Assembly (NCBI RefSeq): GCF_014643635.1
Contig: NZ_BMJV01000007.1
Location: forward strand, 71,736 to 135,735
Origin: Salipiger pallidus
GTDB taxonomy: Bacteria > Pseudomonadota > Alphaproteobacteria > Rhodobacterales > Rhodobacteraceae
Direction: 5' to 3'
Length of the DNA: 64,000 nucleotides
Shown one piece after another: positions 57,585 to 64,000 of this stretch. The position numbers were made by a program, and so were the translations under genes. Under the pieces are notes generated by a model. It did no database searches. It was not told where the DNA came from and was given only the letters and a program-made list of their open reading frames with translations. Each line of letters opens with the position of its first letter. The stretch's first letter is position 1.

Positions 57585-57679
57585 GGCGAGCCTCTGCTAT
57601 CCTTTCGGGTGATACATTGGGTTGGCAAGGTCCGGTCCGGCGGGGCCGGGCCGTTCTATGATATATGTCGGCAGGTGCA

Positions 57680-58501
57680 TCATGGGCGGAAGACCTGCCC
57701 GTTGGCCTCGACCACGTCGGCGACGCGGCGGCGGTCGCGCGGCGCAAGGCCGAGGGCATTGATCTGCTGCATCAGTTCCAGCGCGCCGGCGGGCAGCGCG
57801 TTGTTCGAGCTTTGGGGGGTGTCAAAGGCCGCAATCTGGGCGCTCGTCAGTCCGATGTGACGGAACAGCCCTTGCCCCATCAATCCACCGGCTGTCACGT
57901 CATCTTCCATCGAGAACACCGTCAGAGGCGCGCGGATGGCAGTGCGGATCTTGGCAAGGCCGCTGTCCCAGTCAAGGGAAGGAAGCCCTGCGCGCCAGTC
58001 AGCATGATCGCGGGTTTCCCCCTTGCGCTTGACCGCCTGCCCCCAAGAGCTGCGTAGCCACTTGTCCATGTCACGGGTGTAGAGGACGAATTCGATGGGG
58101 GCCCCTTCGAACGCCTCTTCCAGCAATGGCAGGTAACGCGCCGCAAGGTCAAAGATCGTTTCGCCGTCAGGTGCGATCAGGTCCGCACCGAACAGGTTCT
58201 CGTCAGAGACAAGGAACGTCTCCGCCGGGCTGGCCTCAATGGCGCTGCGCAGGGCCCTGCCCTGATCGCGCACCGCGCGGGCGCTGGCGCGGCTGCGCTT
58301 GGCAATGTCCTCGTCCACGGCACGACGCCATGGGCGGGTGACGTCGTCACGGGCGCTGGCGGCAAGGCCGTCAGGCAACGCGTTGGCGGCCAGCACGTCC
58401 TGAATGAAGGTCGTGCCGGTCTTGCGGAAGCCGCAGTGCAGCACCACCCGGCGCGGGCCGGACCACGCAGTGGCGCGTGTGGTGGTGCCGAACAGTGGCA
58501 T
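57680..58501 (-). CDS. Sulfotransferase-like protein within the sdh operon
   Basis: 273 residues from ATG 58501. The N-terminal phosphosulfate-binding-type loop VVLHCGFRKTGTTFIQDVL (G-x2-K-x-G-T-T) is intact, as in PAPS sulfotransferases. Further on are TFLVSDENLFG and FVLYTRDMDKWLRSSWGQAV, matching the 3'-phosphate-binding R/S region. The acceptor is unknown. A short upstream extension from a non-ATG codon (SVLQGPACADG) is possible. It is 6 bases from the lipoprotein gene upstream and 95 before sdhB, so it is probably read with the sdh operon. Confidence 0.75.
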   Translation of the reverse strand: MPLFGTTTRATAWSGPRRVVLHCGFRKTGTTFIQDVLAANALPDGLAASARDDVTRPWRRAVDEDIAKRSRASARAVRDQGRALRSAIEASPAETFLVSDENLFGADLIAPDGETIFDLAARYLPLLEEAFEGAPIEFVLYTRDMDKWLRSSWGQAVKRKGETRDHADWRAGLPSLDWDSGLAKIRTAIRAPLTVFSMEDDVTAGGLMGQGLFRHIGLTSAQIAAFDTPQSSNNALPAGALELMQQINALGLAPRDRRRVADVVEANGQVFRP

Positions 58502-58506
58502 CGCGG

Positions 58507-58830
58507 TCACATCCCCCCCCGCGCCATCAGCGCAGGCAGGCCCTTGGAGGACAGACACTGCACGGTGGAGGGCTGGACGATGATGTCGCTCACCACCTCG
58601 ATGGTGCTGCGGGTCGGGCCGGTGAGGCCATCGGCGGCAAGCGCGTAGATCTGGGTCGAGCTGGCATTGTTGATGACGCAGTCGATCATCGGCTGCACCG
58701 GCACACCGGGCAGCCGTTCGGCCACGACCTTGGACACGGTCGAGCGTGCCGCCTGCCGGGCGATCTGATCCTGGCTCTGGGCCGAGCAGGCGGACAGGAG
58801 GACGATTGCGATGAGGGCCTTGCGAAACAT
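58507..58830 (-). CDS. Putative lipoprotein A in the sdh operon
   Basis: 107 residues. A short lipoprotein signal (RKALIAIVLLSAC, lipobox LSAC) would attach it to a membrane facing the periplasm. The body shows PGVPVQPMIDCVINNASSTQ, then VVSDIIVQPSTVQCL. The same arrangement of PG(V/I), C-x-(I/L)-x-x-AS, V-x-D-I-(I/L) and QCL occurs in the neighbouring lipoprotein B, so they are paralogues with two conserved cysteines. Function unknown. It lies 8 bases from lipoprotein B. Confidence 0.75.
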   Translation of the reverse strand: MFRKALIAIVLLSACSAQSQDQIARQAARSTVSKVVAERLPGVPVQPMIDCVINNASSTQIYALAADGLTGPTRSTIEVVSDIIVQPSTVQCLSSKGLPALMARGGM

Positions 58831-58838
58831 GTCTTGTC

Positions 58839-59192
58839 CTAGAACATCAGCCAGTACACGGGGCCACCGCGCAGGCATTGCCGGACACCGGGCTTGTAGA
58901 GGATGTCCATGACGATGTTGTCGTTGAGCGCCGGCTGGCCGGTCGCCTGGTTGAAGGATAGCGCCTCGACCTGCCCTTTCGAGGCATAGTCGAGGATGCA
59001 GGCCACCGCCCGGTCGGGCGATATGCCGGGGGCCTTGCGTGCCATGATCGGTGTCACCGCGATCTCGGCATTGCGGAAGGCCAGCGCGTTGCGATCCGGT
59101 GGCGGCAGGATCGCATCCCTTGCAGGCGCGACGAGGTCGCAGGCCGACATGGCCAGCATCCCCATCGCTGCAATGACGATCCCGCCCCGCAT
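58839..59192 (-). CDS. Putative lipoprotein B in the sdh operon
   Basis: 117 residues with a lipoprotein signal (IVIAAMGMLAMSAC, lipobox MSAC). The body contains APGISPDRAVACILDYASKG, then VMDILYKPGVRQCLRGGPVY. It is a paralogue of lipoprotein A (58507-58830), with both cysteines kept. Its start overlaps the sdhA stop by one base (TGATG), so it is translated with sdhA. Function unknown; no domain recognised. Confidence 0.78.
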   Translation of the reverse strand: MRGGIVIAAMGMLAMSACDLVAPARDAILPPPDRNALAFRNAEIAVTPIMARKAPGISPDRAVACILDYASKGQVEALSFNQATGQPALNDNIVMDILYKPGVRQCLRGGPVYWLMF

Positions 59193-60997
59193 CAGAAGGT
59201 CCGGGCCTTGGGCGCGATCTTGGCGAGGCTGATGCCGCCCTCGGCCTCGGTGGTCAGGGTGTCGAGCACCACCGGGCGGTGGGTGAGCGTCACCTTGGTA
59301 TCGTCCACGTGGGCGATGGTGTGCACCCGCCAGTCGTCATCGTCCCGCGTCGGGTAATCCTCGTGCGCGTGGGCGCCGCGGCTTTCCTTGCGTGCCTCGG
59401 CACCGACGATGGTCGCCAGCGCGTTCGGCATCAGGTTGGTCAGCTCAAGCGTTTCCATGAGATCCGAGTTCCAGATCAGCGTGCGGTCGGTGACCTTGAT
59501 GTCGGCCATCTTGCCGGCAACGGCGGTCATCTTCTCGACGCCTTCCTTCAGGGTCTTGTCGGTGCGGAACACCGCCGCGTCTTCCTGCATGGTCTTTTGC
59601 ATCTCGAGCCGCAACTCGGCGGTGGGAAGGCCGCCGCTGGCGTGGCGAAGCGTGTCGAACCGGTCGAAGGCCTTGTCCACGGACGCCTGGTTGGCGAGGG
59701 GGTTCTTCGTCGTCGGGTCCACCAGTTGGCCGGCACGGATGGCCGAGGCGCGGCCGAAGACCACGAGGTCGATCAGCGAGTTGGACCCAAGGCGGTTCGC
59801 ACCGTGCACCGACGCGCAGCCCGCTTCGCCCACGGCCATCAGGCCCGGCACGGTGGCGTTGGGGTTGTCGGCGGTGGGGTTGAGCACCTCGCCCCAGTAG
59901 TTCGTGGGGATGCCGCCCATGTTATAGTGCACCGTCGGCAGAACCGGGATCGGTTCCTTGGTGACATCGACACCGGCAAAGATCTTGGCGGATTCCGAGA
60001 TGCCCGGCAGGCGCTCGGCCAGCGCTTCGGCGGGCAGGTGCTGCAGGTTCAGGTGGATGTGGTCGCCATGTTCGCCCACACCGCGCCCTTCGCGAATCTC
60101 CATGGTCATCGAGCGCGAGACGTAGTCGCGCGGCGCGAGATCCTTGTACTGTGGCGCATAGCGCTCCATGAAGCGCTCGCCCTCGGAGTTGGTGAGGTAG
60201 CCGCCTTCGCCCCGTGCGCCCTCGGTGATGAGGCAGCCCGAACCGTAGATGCCGGTGGGGTGGAATTGCACGAATTCCATGTCCTGCAGCGCAAGACCCG
60301 CACGGGCCACCATGCCGCCGCCGTCACCGGTGCAGGTGTGCGCCGAGGTGGCCGAGAAATAGGCACGGCCGTAGCCGCCGGTCGCCAGCACCACGGTCTT
60401 GGCGTTGAAGATATGGAAGGTGCCATCGTCGAGCTTCCAGCACACCACGCCCTGGCACACGCCATCGTCGGACATGATGAGGTCGATGGCGAAATACTCG
60501 ATGTAGAATTCCGCGTTGTTCTTCAGCGACTGGCCATAAAGCGTGTGCAGGATGGCGTGACCGGTCCGGTCCGCGGCGGCGCAAGTACGCTGCACGGCGG
60601 GACCTTCGCCGAATTCGGTGGTGTGGCCGCCAAAGGGACGCTGGTAGATCTTGCCCTCTTCGGTGCGGCTGAACGGTACGCCGTAATGTTCCAGCTCGTA
60701 GACCGCGGCGGGGGCATTGCGCGCGAGGTACTCCATCGCGTCGGTATCCCCCAGCCAGTCCGAGCCCTTGACGGTGTCGTACATGTGCCATTGCCAGTTG
60801 TCGGGGCCCATGTTGGACAGCGACGCGGCGATGCCGCCCTGTGCGGCGACGGTGTGGGAACGGGTCGGGAAGACCTTGGTCACACAGGCGGTGCGCAGGC
60901 CCTGCTCGGCCATGCCGAGCGTGGCGCGCAGTCCGGCGCCGCCGGCCCCCACGACCACGACGTCATAATTATGCGTCTCGTATTCGTATGCTGCCAT
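59192..60997 (-). CDS. sdhA: Succinate dehydrogenase flavoprotein subunit
   Basis: 601 residues. FAD-binding [20 protein letters not shown], the covalent-flavin histidine motif [27 protein letters not shown] and the active-site stretch [16 protein letters not shown] are all present. It oxidises succinate to fumarate. The gene follows sdhD and overlaps lipoprotein B by one base. Confidence 0.98.
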   Translation of the reverse strand: MAAYEYETHNYDVVVVGAGGAGLRATLGMAEQGLRTACVTKVFPTRSHTVAAQGGIAASLSNMGPDNWQWHMYDTVKGSDWLGDTDAMEYLARNAPAAVYELEHYGVPFSRTEEGKIYQRPFGGHTTEFGEGPAVQRTCAAADRTGHAILHTLYGQSLKNNAEFYIEYFAIDLIMSDDGVCQGVVCWKLDDGTFHIFNAKTVVLATGGYGRAYFSATSAHTCTGDGGGMVARAGLALQDMEFVQFHPTGIYGSGCLITEGARGEGGYLTNSEGERFMERYAPQYKDLAPRDYVSRSMTMEIREGRGVGEHGDHIHLNLQHLPAEALAERLPGISESAKIFAGVDVTKEPIPVLPTVHYNMGGIPTNYWGEVLNPTADNPNATVPGLMAVGEAGCASVHGANRLGSNSLIDLVVFGRASAIRAGQLVDPTTKNPLANQASVDKAFDRFDTLRHASGGLPTAELRLEMQKTMQEDAAVFRTDKTLKEGVEKMTAVAGKMADIKVTDRTLIWNSDLMETLELTNLMPNALATIVGAEARKESRGAHAHEDYPTRDDDDWRVHTIAHVDDTKVTLTHRPVVLDTLTTEAEGGISLAKIAPKARTF

Positions 60998-61015
60998 TTT
61001 GCTGGTCTTCCTGTC

Positions 61016-61387
61016 TCAGAGCGCGATCTTGACGAGCGCGAAAAGCCCGCAGGCGATCATGACGTAGCTGAAGCCGACGAAGGCCATGATCAGCAGCTTG
61101 CGGGTGGTGCCTTGGGTGTAATCCTCGAGCATGGTGCGCGCGCCCTTGTGGAAGTGGATCATGCCCACGACGAGGACTAGCGCGGTGAGGATCGCGGGGA
61201 ACGGGCGCGCCATGGTCTCCAGCGCGGCATCGTAGCCCGAGCCAAGCGCCTTGCCGAAGATGATGACCCAGGTCGGCAGCATGAAGGCCAGCGCGACGGA
61301 GCTGACGATCATGAACCAGTGGTGCTCCGCCCCGTGGTGGGCCGAACCCTTGCCGACGGCGCGCTGACGATCGGTGATGTAACGCAT
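61016..61387 (-). CDS. sdhD: Succinate dehydrogenase membrane anchor subunit
   Basis: 123 residues, three membrane helices. It starts MRYITDRQRAVGKGSAHHGA, with HHWFMIVSSVALAFMLPTWV, and the haem/quinone region near the second helix. With SdhC it anchors SdhAB and binds haem b. It is 9 bases after sdhC and 18 before sdhA. Confidence 0.95.
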   Translation of the reverse strand: MRYITDRQRAVGKGSAHHGAEHHWFMIVSSVALAFMLPTWVIIFGKALGSGYDAALETMARPFPAILTALVLVVGMIHFHKGARTMLEDYTQGTTRKLLIMAFVGFSYVMIACGLFALVKIAL

Positions 61388-61396
61388 GGGGATCCC

Positions 61397-61792
61397 TCAG
61401 AGCCAGATGATGATGACGGCGAGAACGGTCAGGACGCCCGACCCGTAGATGCAGACCCAGCCGAGCTTTTCGGCGGTCTCGAGGTCGAGTCCCTTGCCCG
61501 CGTCCCAGATCAGGTGACGCAGACCGGCAAGGTAGTGGTAGCACAGCCCCCAGAGCGACACGAACATCACGAGGTTGCCGACCCAGGAGGTGATCCACCA
61601 CTCGGCGGTCTCGAAGGCCTCTGGGCCTGCGGCAAGCGCCAACAGCCACCACACGATCAACAGGGTCGCCACCATGAGGGCGTTGCCGGTGATGCGTGTG
61701 AGGATGGAGCTCATGGAGGTGAGCTGCGGGCGGTAATACTGTCCGATCATGAAGGGGGAGAGCGGGCGCTCGATCCGTTTAGCTTCGGCCAT
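61397..61792 (-). CDS. sdhC: Succinate dehydrogenase cytochrome b556 subunit
   Basis: 131 residues, three membrane helices. The SdhC signature is RPLSPFMIGQYYRPQLTSMS, and the haem-ligand histidine lies in YHYLAGLRHLIWDAGKGLDL. First gene of sdhCDAB. The upstream region carries the tandem GTGATCAC sites and a possible 30-residue ORF. Confidence 0.96.
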   Translation of the reverse strand: MAEAKRIERPLSPFMIGQYYRPQLTSMSSILTRITGNALMVATLLIVWWLLALAAGPEAFETAEWWITSWVGNLVMFVSLWGLCYHYLAGLRHLIWDAGKGLDLETAEKLGWVCIYGSGVLTVLAVIIIWL

Positions 61793-61908
61793 GGCTAGTC
61801 CTTTCGGTTCCCTTGTGGGGGCGTTCTACCGAGTTTGTAGCCCTCCTGTCACCATTGTGCACATGCAGCGCAGTGGTTTTTTCGATCAATTCGGAAAAAA
61901 CTCCGTGA

Positions 61909-61940
61909 TGCGTGATCACAGGATAAATTGCGTGATCACA
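61909..61940. promoter_or_regulatory. Tandem GTGATCAC operators upstream of sdhC
   Basis: TGCGTGATCACA occurs at 61909-61920 and again at 61929-61940, a direct repeat exactly 20 bases apart (two helix turns). Each carries the palindrome GTGATCAC. They lie 117-148 bases upstream of sdhC. This strongly suggests cooperative binding of a dimeric regulator, identity unknown. Confidence 0.6.
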
Positions 61941-62045
61941 TTTTTGACGCTAACAGGGCAGTTCGCTAAGATACGCCGCTTCCCGGAACGCGGCGCAGTG
62001 ATTCTGTCAGGAATTTCCAAGGATCAGCCCAGCGGTAGGCTTCGC

Positions 62046-62138
62046 CTACTCGGTGAGGCCAAGGCGCCAAAGGGCCAGTGCGCCGTCGGAAAACACCAGC
62101 ACGTCATTGGTACCATAAAGCAGTGCAGTTGCAGACAT
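62046..62138 (-). CDS. Possible 30-residue small protein upstream of sdhC
   Basis: ATG 62138 to TAG 62046 gives 30 residues: MSATALLYGTNDVLVFSDGA, then LALWRLGLTE. GGAGG lies 6 bases before the ATG, the best-placed ribosome-binding site in this gap. A perfect hairpin GTAGGC-TTC-GCCTAC (62035-62049) covers the stop codon. No homologue is known to me. It could be a real small protein or a translated leader between mch and sdhC. Confidence 0.45.
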   Translation of the reverse strand: MSATALLYGTNDVLVFSDGALALWRLGLTE

Positions 62139-62236
62139 GGCGACCTCCATCGCGTGAAATGTCTTCCGTCCCCATAGCAATGCTATGCCCTCTGAAATGA
62201 TTCGACGAAGCACTCATTCACGCATGACGCGAACCC

Positions 62237-63268
62237 TCACTGCGGCATAAGAGCCCAGTAATCGAGGTCGAGCAGCACCTCGGGCCGGTACTTGCCGTTG
62301 TCATCCTTCAACTCGAACGGTGCCCCGCCCTTCGTGGCCACCAGCCGCAGCCGGATTGCGCCGACGCCGGGCGCGGGGGTATCGGCCTTGTCCAGCACCT
62401 CCGTCCAGGCCTTCACCGTGTCGCCGGCAAAGCACGGGTTGGCATGCGCCCCGCCGTTCAGGCCCACGATCAACTGCGCATTGGCCAGACCGTTGAACGA
62501 CAGCGCCCGAGCCATGGAGATGACATGCCCGCCGTAGATCAGCCGCTTCCCGTCCTCGCGGAAGGTGGCGTCGAAATGCACCTTGGCGGTGTTCTGCCAC
62601 AGGCGCGTGGCCATCATGTGCTCGGCTTCCTCGATGGTGACGCCGTCGACGTGGTCGATGGTCTCGCCCACCTCGTAATCGCCCCAGCGATGCCGCTCGC
62701 CCGCGAGGGTGAAATCGTAGGCGCTGAAATCAAGGCCCTCGGGGATCACCAGATCTTCCGGGGGCAGCACCGCCTTGAGGTCTGGCACCACGGTCTCGGG
62801 CGCCGGGGCTGACGCGTCGCGTTTGCGCACCATGACCCAGCGCACGTACTCCATCACCGTCTCGCCGCGCTGGTTGGTGCCGGTGGTGCGCACCCAGACA
62901 ACCCCCGTCCGGCCATTGGAGTTCTGCTTGAGCCCGATCACCTCGGACGAGGACCGCAGCGTGTCCCCTGCGTGCACCGGCAGCAGCCAGCGCCCCTCGG
63001 CATAGCCGAGGTTTGCGACGGCGTTCAGCGACACGTCGGGTACCGACTTGCCAAAGACCACGTGGAACGCGGCGAGGTCATCCAGCGGAGAGCCCGCCAG
63101 CCCGCAGGCCCGCGCGAATTCGTCCGATGAATGAAGCGCATGCCGCGCAGGGTAAAGCGCGTGGTACAGCGCCCGCTCCCCGCCCGACACGGTGCGCGGC
63201 ACGGCATGGTCGATGACCTGCCCAACCGCGTAATCCTCGAAGAAGCGTCCCGCGTTGGTCTTGGCCAT
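62237..63268 (-). CDS. mch: Mesaconyl-CoA hydratase (beta-methylmalyl-CoA dehydratase)
   Basis: 343 residues with two MaoC-like hotdog halves. N-terminal half: NAGRFFEDYAVGQVIDHAVP, with PLDDLAAFHVVFGKSVPDVS. C-terminal half: RHRWGDYEVGETIDHVDGVT and YGGHVISMARALSFNGLANA. It hydrates mesaconyl-CoA to beta-methylmalyl-CoA in the EMC pathway, the same pathway as ccr and ecm in this window. ATG 63268 overlaps the DUF1737 stop (TGATG); a GTG one codon earlier is less likely. Length and domain plan match Mch. Confidence 0.92.
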   Translation of the reverse strand: MAKTNAGRFFEDYAVGQVIDHAVPRTVSGGERALYHALYPARHALHSSDEFARACGLAGSPLDDLAAFHVVFGKSVPDVSLNAVANLGYAEGRWLLPVHAGDTLRSSSEVIGLKQNSNGRTGVVWVRTTGTNQRGETVMEYVRWVMVRKRDASAPAPETVVPDLKAVLPPEDLVIPEGLDFSAYDFTLAGERHRWGDYEVGETIDHVDGVTIEEAEHMMATRLWQNTAKVHFDATFREDGKRLIYGGHVISMARALSFNGLANAQLIVGLNGGAHANPCFAGDTVKAWTEVLDKADTPAPGVGAIRLRLVATKGGAPFELKDDNGKYRPEVLLDLDYWALMPQ

Positions 63269-63471
63269 CACTGCTCTCCCAGCTTGGTGTCCGGGGTGTA
63301 TTCGCCAGGGGCCTCCTTGGTCACGGCCTGCCCACAGCGCATGACGCCATTGGCCGCGTCATAGGCATAGGTGGGATCGCCGTGCAGTTCCCAGCCCTTG
63401 TTCAGGGCCGCTGTCACCTTGTGGCAGAATTCCGACGTGTCGTCGGCAGAGAGAAAACGATAGAGTTTCAT
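63268..63471 (-). CDS. DUF1737 family protein
   Basis: 67 residues: MKLYRFLSADDTSEFCHKVT, then AALNKGWELHGDPTYAYD, the DUF1737 core. Its stop overlaps the mch start by one base, so the two are translated together. Function unknown. Confidence 0.85.
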   Translation of the reverse strand: MKLYRFLSADDTSEFCHKVTAALNKGWELHGDPTYAYDAANGVMRCGQAVTKEAPGEYTPDTKLGEQ

Positions 63472-63480
63472 AGCGTTACC

Positions 63481-64000
63481 TTATCCAAAGACCGGGTAGC
63501 CCAGCCAGGTGTGGATCATCCCGATGACGAACAGCAGCACGAGACTGGCGACGAGGAACATGGCATCCTTGGCGATGCTGCCCTTGGCGGGCGGGGTCCA
63601 GCCGGGCTCGGTCCGGTTGATGATGATCATCTCGACGATGGCCCAGAGGCCAAGACCGCCGAACAGAACGAAGGACGGCGTATCGCCGTTCACCAGCAGG
63701 TGCGCGATGGTCCAGAGCAGGAAGCCCAGCAGCATCGGATGACGCATCCTGTAGAACAATGCGCCCTTCTTCGGCCCGGGCGAGGCGAAGTAAAGCGCCG
63801 CGACCATGATGAGGTTGTTGATCCCCACAGTGGCCGGATGGCGGCCCCAGAAGAACGCCCCATCCCACATGCGGTAGCCGAAGATCATCAGCAACACCGA
63901 AGCGACCAGCGCAAGCGCGATGAGGCCCTTGCCCTTGGAGCCCATGGCGGCGCGCTGCGCCGGTGCGAGGCGCTTGAACAGATGGGCGCCCCACCAGAGG
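63481..64000 (-). CDS. NnrU family membrane protein, N-terminus beyond window edge
   Basis: The frame is open to the window edge. The visible part begins LWWGAHLFKRLAPAQRAAMG, a typical NnrU N-terminal region, so the internal ATG 63945 is not the real start. Several membrane helices follow (LIALALVASVLLMIFGYRMW, MRHPMLLGFLLWTIAHLLVN). NnrU was first linked to nitric oxide metabolism, but most members lack that context and are of unknown role. It ends 9 bases before the DUF1737 gene on the same strand. Confidence 0.85.
   Translation of the reverse strand, partial: LWWGAHLFKRLAPAQRAAMGSKGKGLIALALVASVLLMIFGYRMWDGAFFWGRHPATVGINNLIMVAALYFASPGPKKGALFYRMRHPMLLGFLLWTIAHLLVNGDTPSFVLFGGLGLWAIVEMIIINRTEPGWTPPAKGSIAKDAMFLVASLVLLFVIGMIHTWLGYPVFG

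Noticed and set aside
59279-61180. A 633-codon plus-strand frame opposite sdhA and sdhD
   Set aside because: Shadow of sdhA, whose flavin motifs are intact.
61749-62177. A 142-codon plus-strand frame upstream of sdhC
   Set aside because: It begins inside sdhC on the other strand, has no ribosome-binding site, and runs over the tandem GTGATCAC sites.

Overview
The window looks like chromosomal DNA from a marine-type Rhodobacterales (Roseobacter/Rhodobacter group) alphaproteobacterium. The evidence is high-GC, densely packed genes, an FnrL-controlled cbb3 oxidase region, a HvrA-type H-NS protein, a LuxR/LuxI pair, and three ethylmalonyl-CoA (EMC) pathway genes (ccr, ecm, mch). I see no insertion sequence, integrase, phage gene, CRISPR array, rRNA or tRNA. 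No gene shows obvious signs of recent transfer.

Layout. (1) 1-2.0 kb: a partial membrane protein, prephenate dehydratase (pheA) and a membrane-anchored cytochrome c. (2) 2.2-8.0 kb: a yejABEF-type peptide ABC importer. (3) 8.1-23.4 kb: a microaerobic respiration block: hemN, fnrL, a universal stress protein, ccoNOQP (cbb3 oxidase) and ccoGHIS (its assembly genes). Three FNR-type boxes with a TTGA(C/T)-N4-(A/G)TCAA pattern sit at the three key promoters. A MarR regulator, a DUF1428 protein, a second-type methionine aminopeptidase and a LysR regulator are interspersed. (4) 23.5-31.6 kb: catabolic and housekeeping genes: GMC oxidoreductase, Lrp/alanine dehydrogenase, cation efflux, MscL, YtoQ and a dimethylglycine/sarcosine dehydrogenase-like enzyme. 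(5) 32-37.6 kb: the rod-shape operon mreBCD-mrdA-rodA. (6) 37.6-43.9 kb: hydroxypyruvate reductase, thioesterase, RecD-like helicase, MntH, LuxI, LuxR and a 65-residue protein. (7) 44.2-50.4 kb: ccr and ecm back to back, then hvrA/H-NS, deoD and a divergent SHMT-like PLP enzyme. (8) 50.5-56.1 kb: a DUF1989 protein with a complete Liv-type ABC transporter. (9) 56.2-61.8 kb: an sdhCDAB operon interrupted by two related lipoproteins and a sulfotransferase-like protein. (10) 62-64 kb: a possible 30-residue ORF, mch, a DUF1737 protein and a partial NnrU protein.

How the genes fit together. FnrL, made next to hemN, would sense low oxygen and switch on anaerobic haem synthesis, the high-affinity cbb3 oxidase and its copper/haem assembly factors. 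The membrane cytochrome c could carry electrons to that oxidase. Ccr, Ecm and Mch assimilate acetyl units, with succinyl-CoA and succinate feeding the nearby Sdh. The Liv, Yej and MntH importers and the amine/amino-acid dehydrogenases fit a heterotroph living on peptides, amino acids and methylated amines.

The least-explained parts are the lipoprotein pair and sulfotransferase inside the sdh operon, a short ORF with a strong ribosome-binding site upstream of sdhC, tandem GTGATCAC sites upstream of sdhC, a probably leaderless hemN, and a two-hairpin intergenic repeat present twice.
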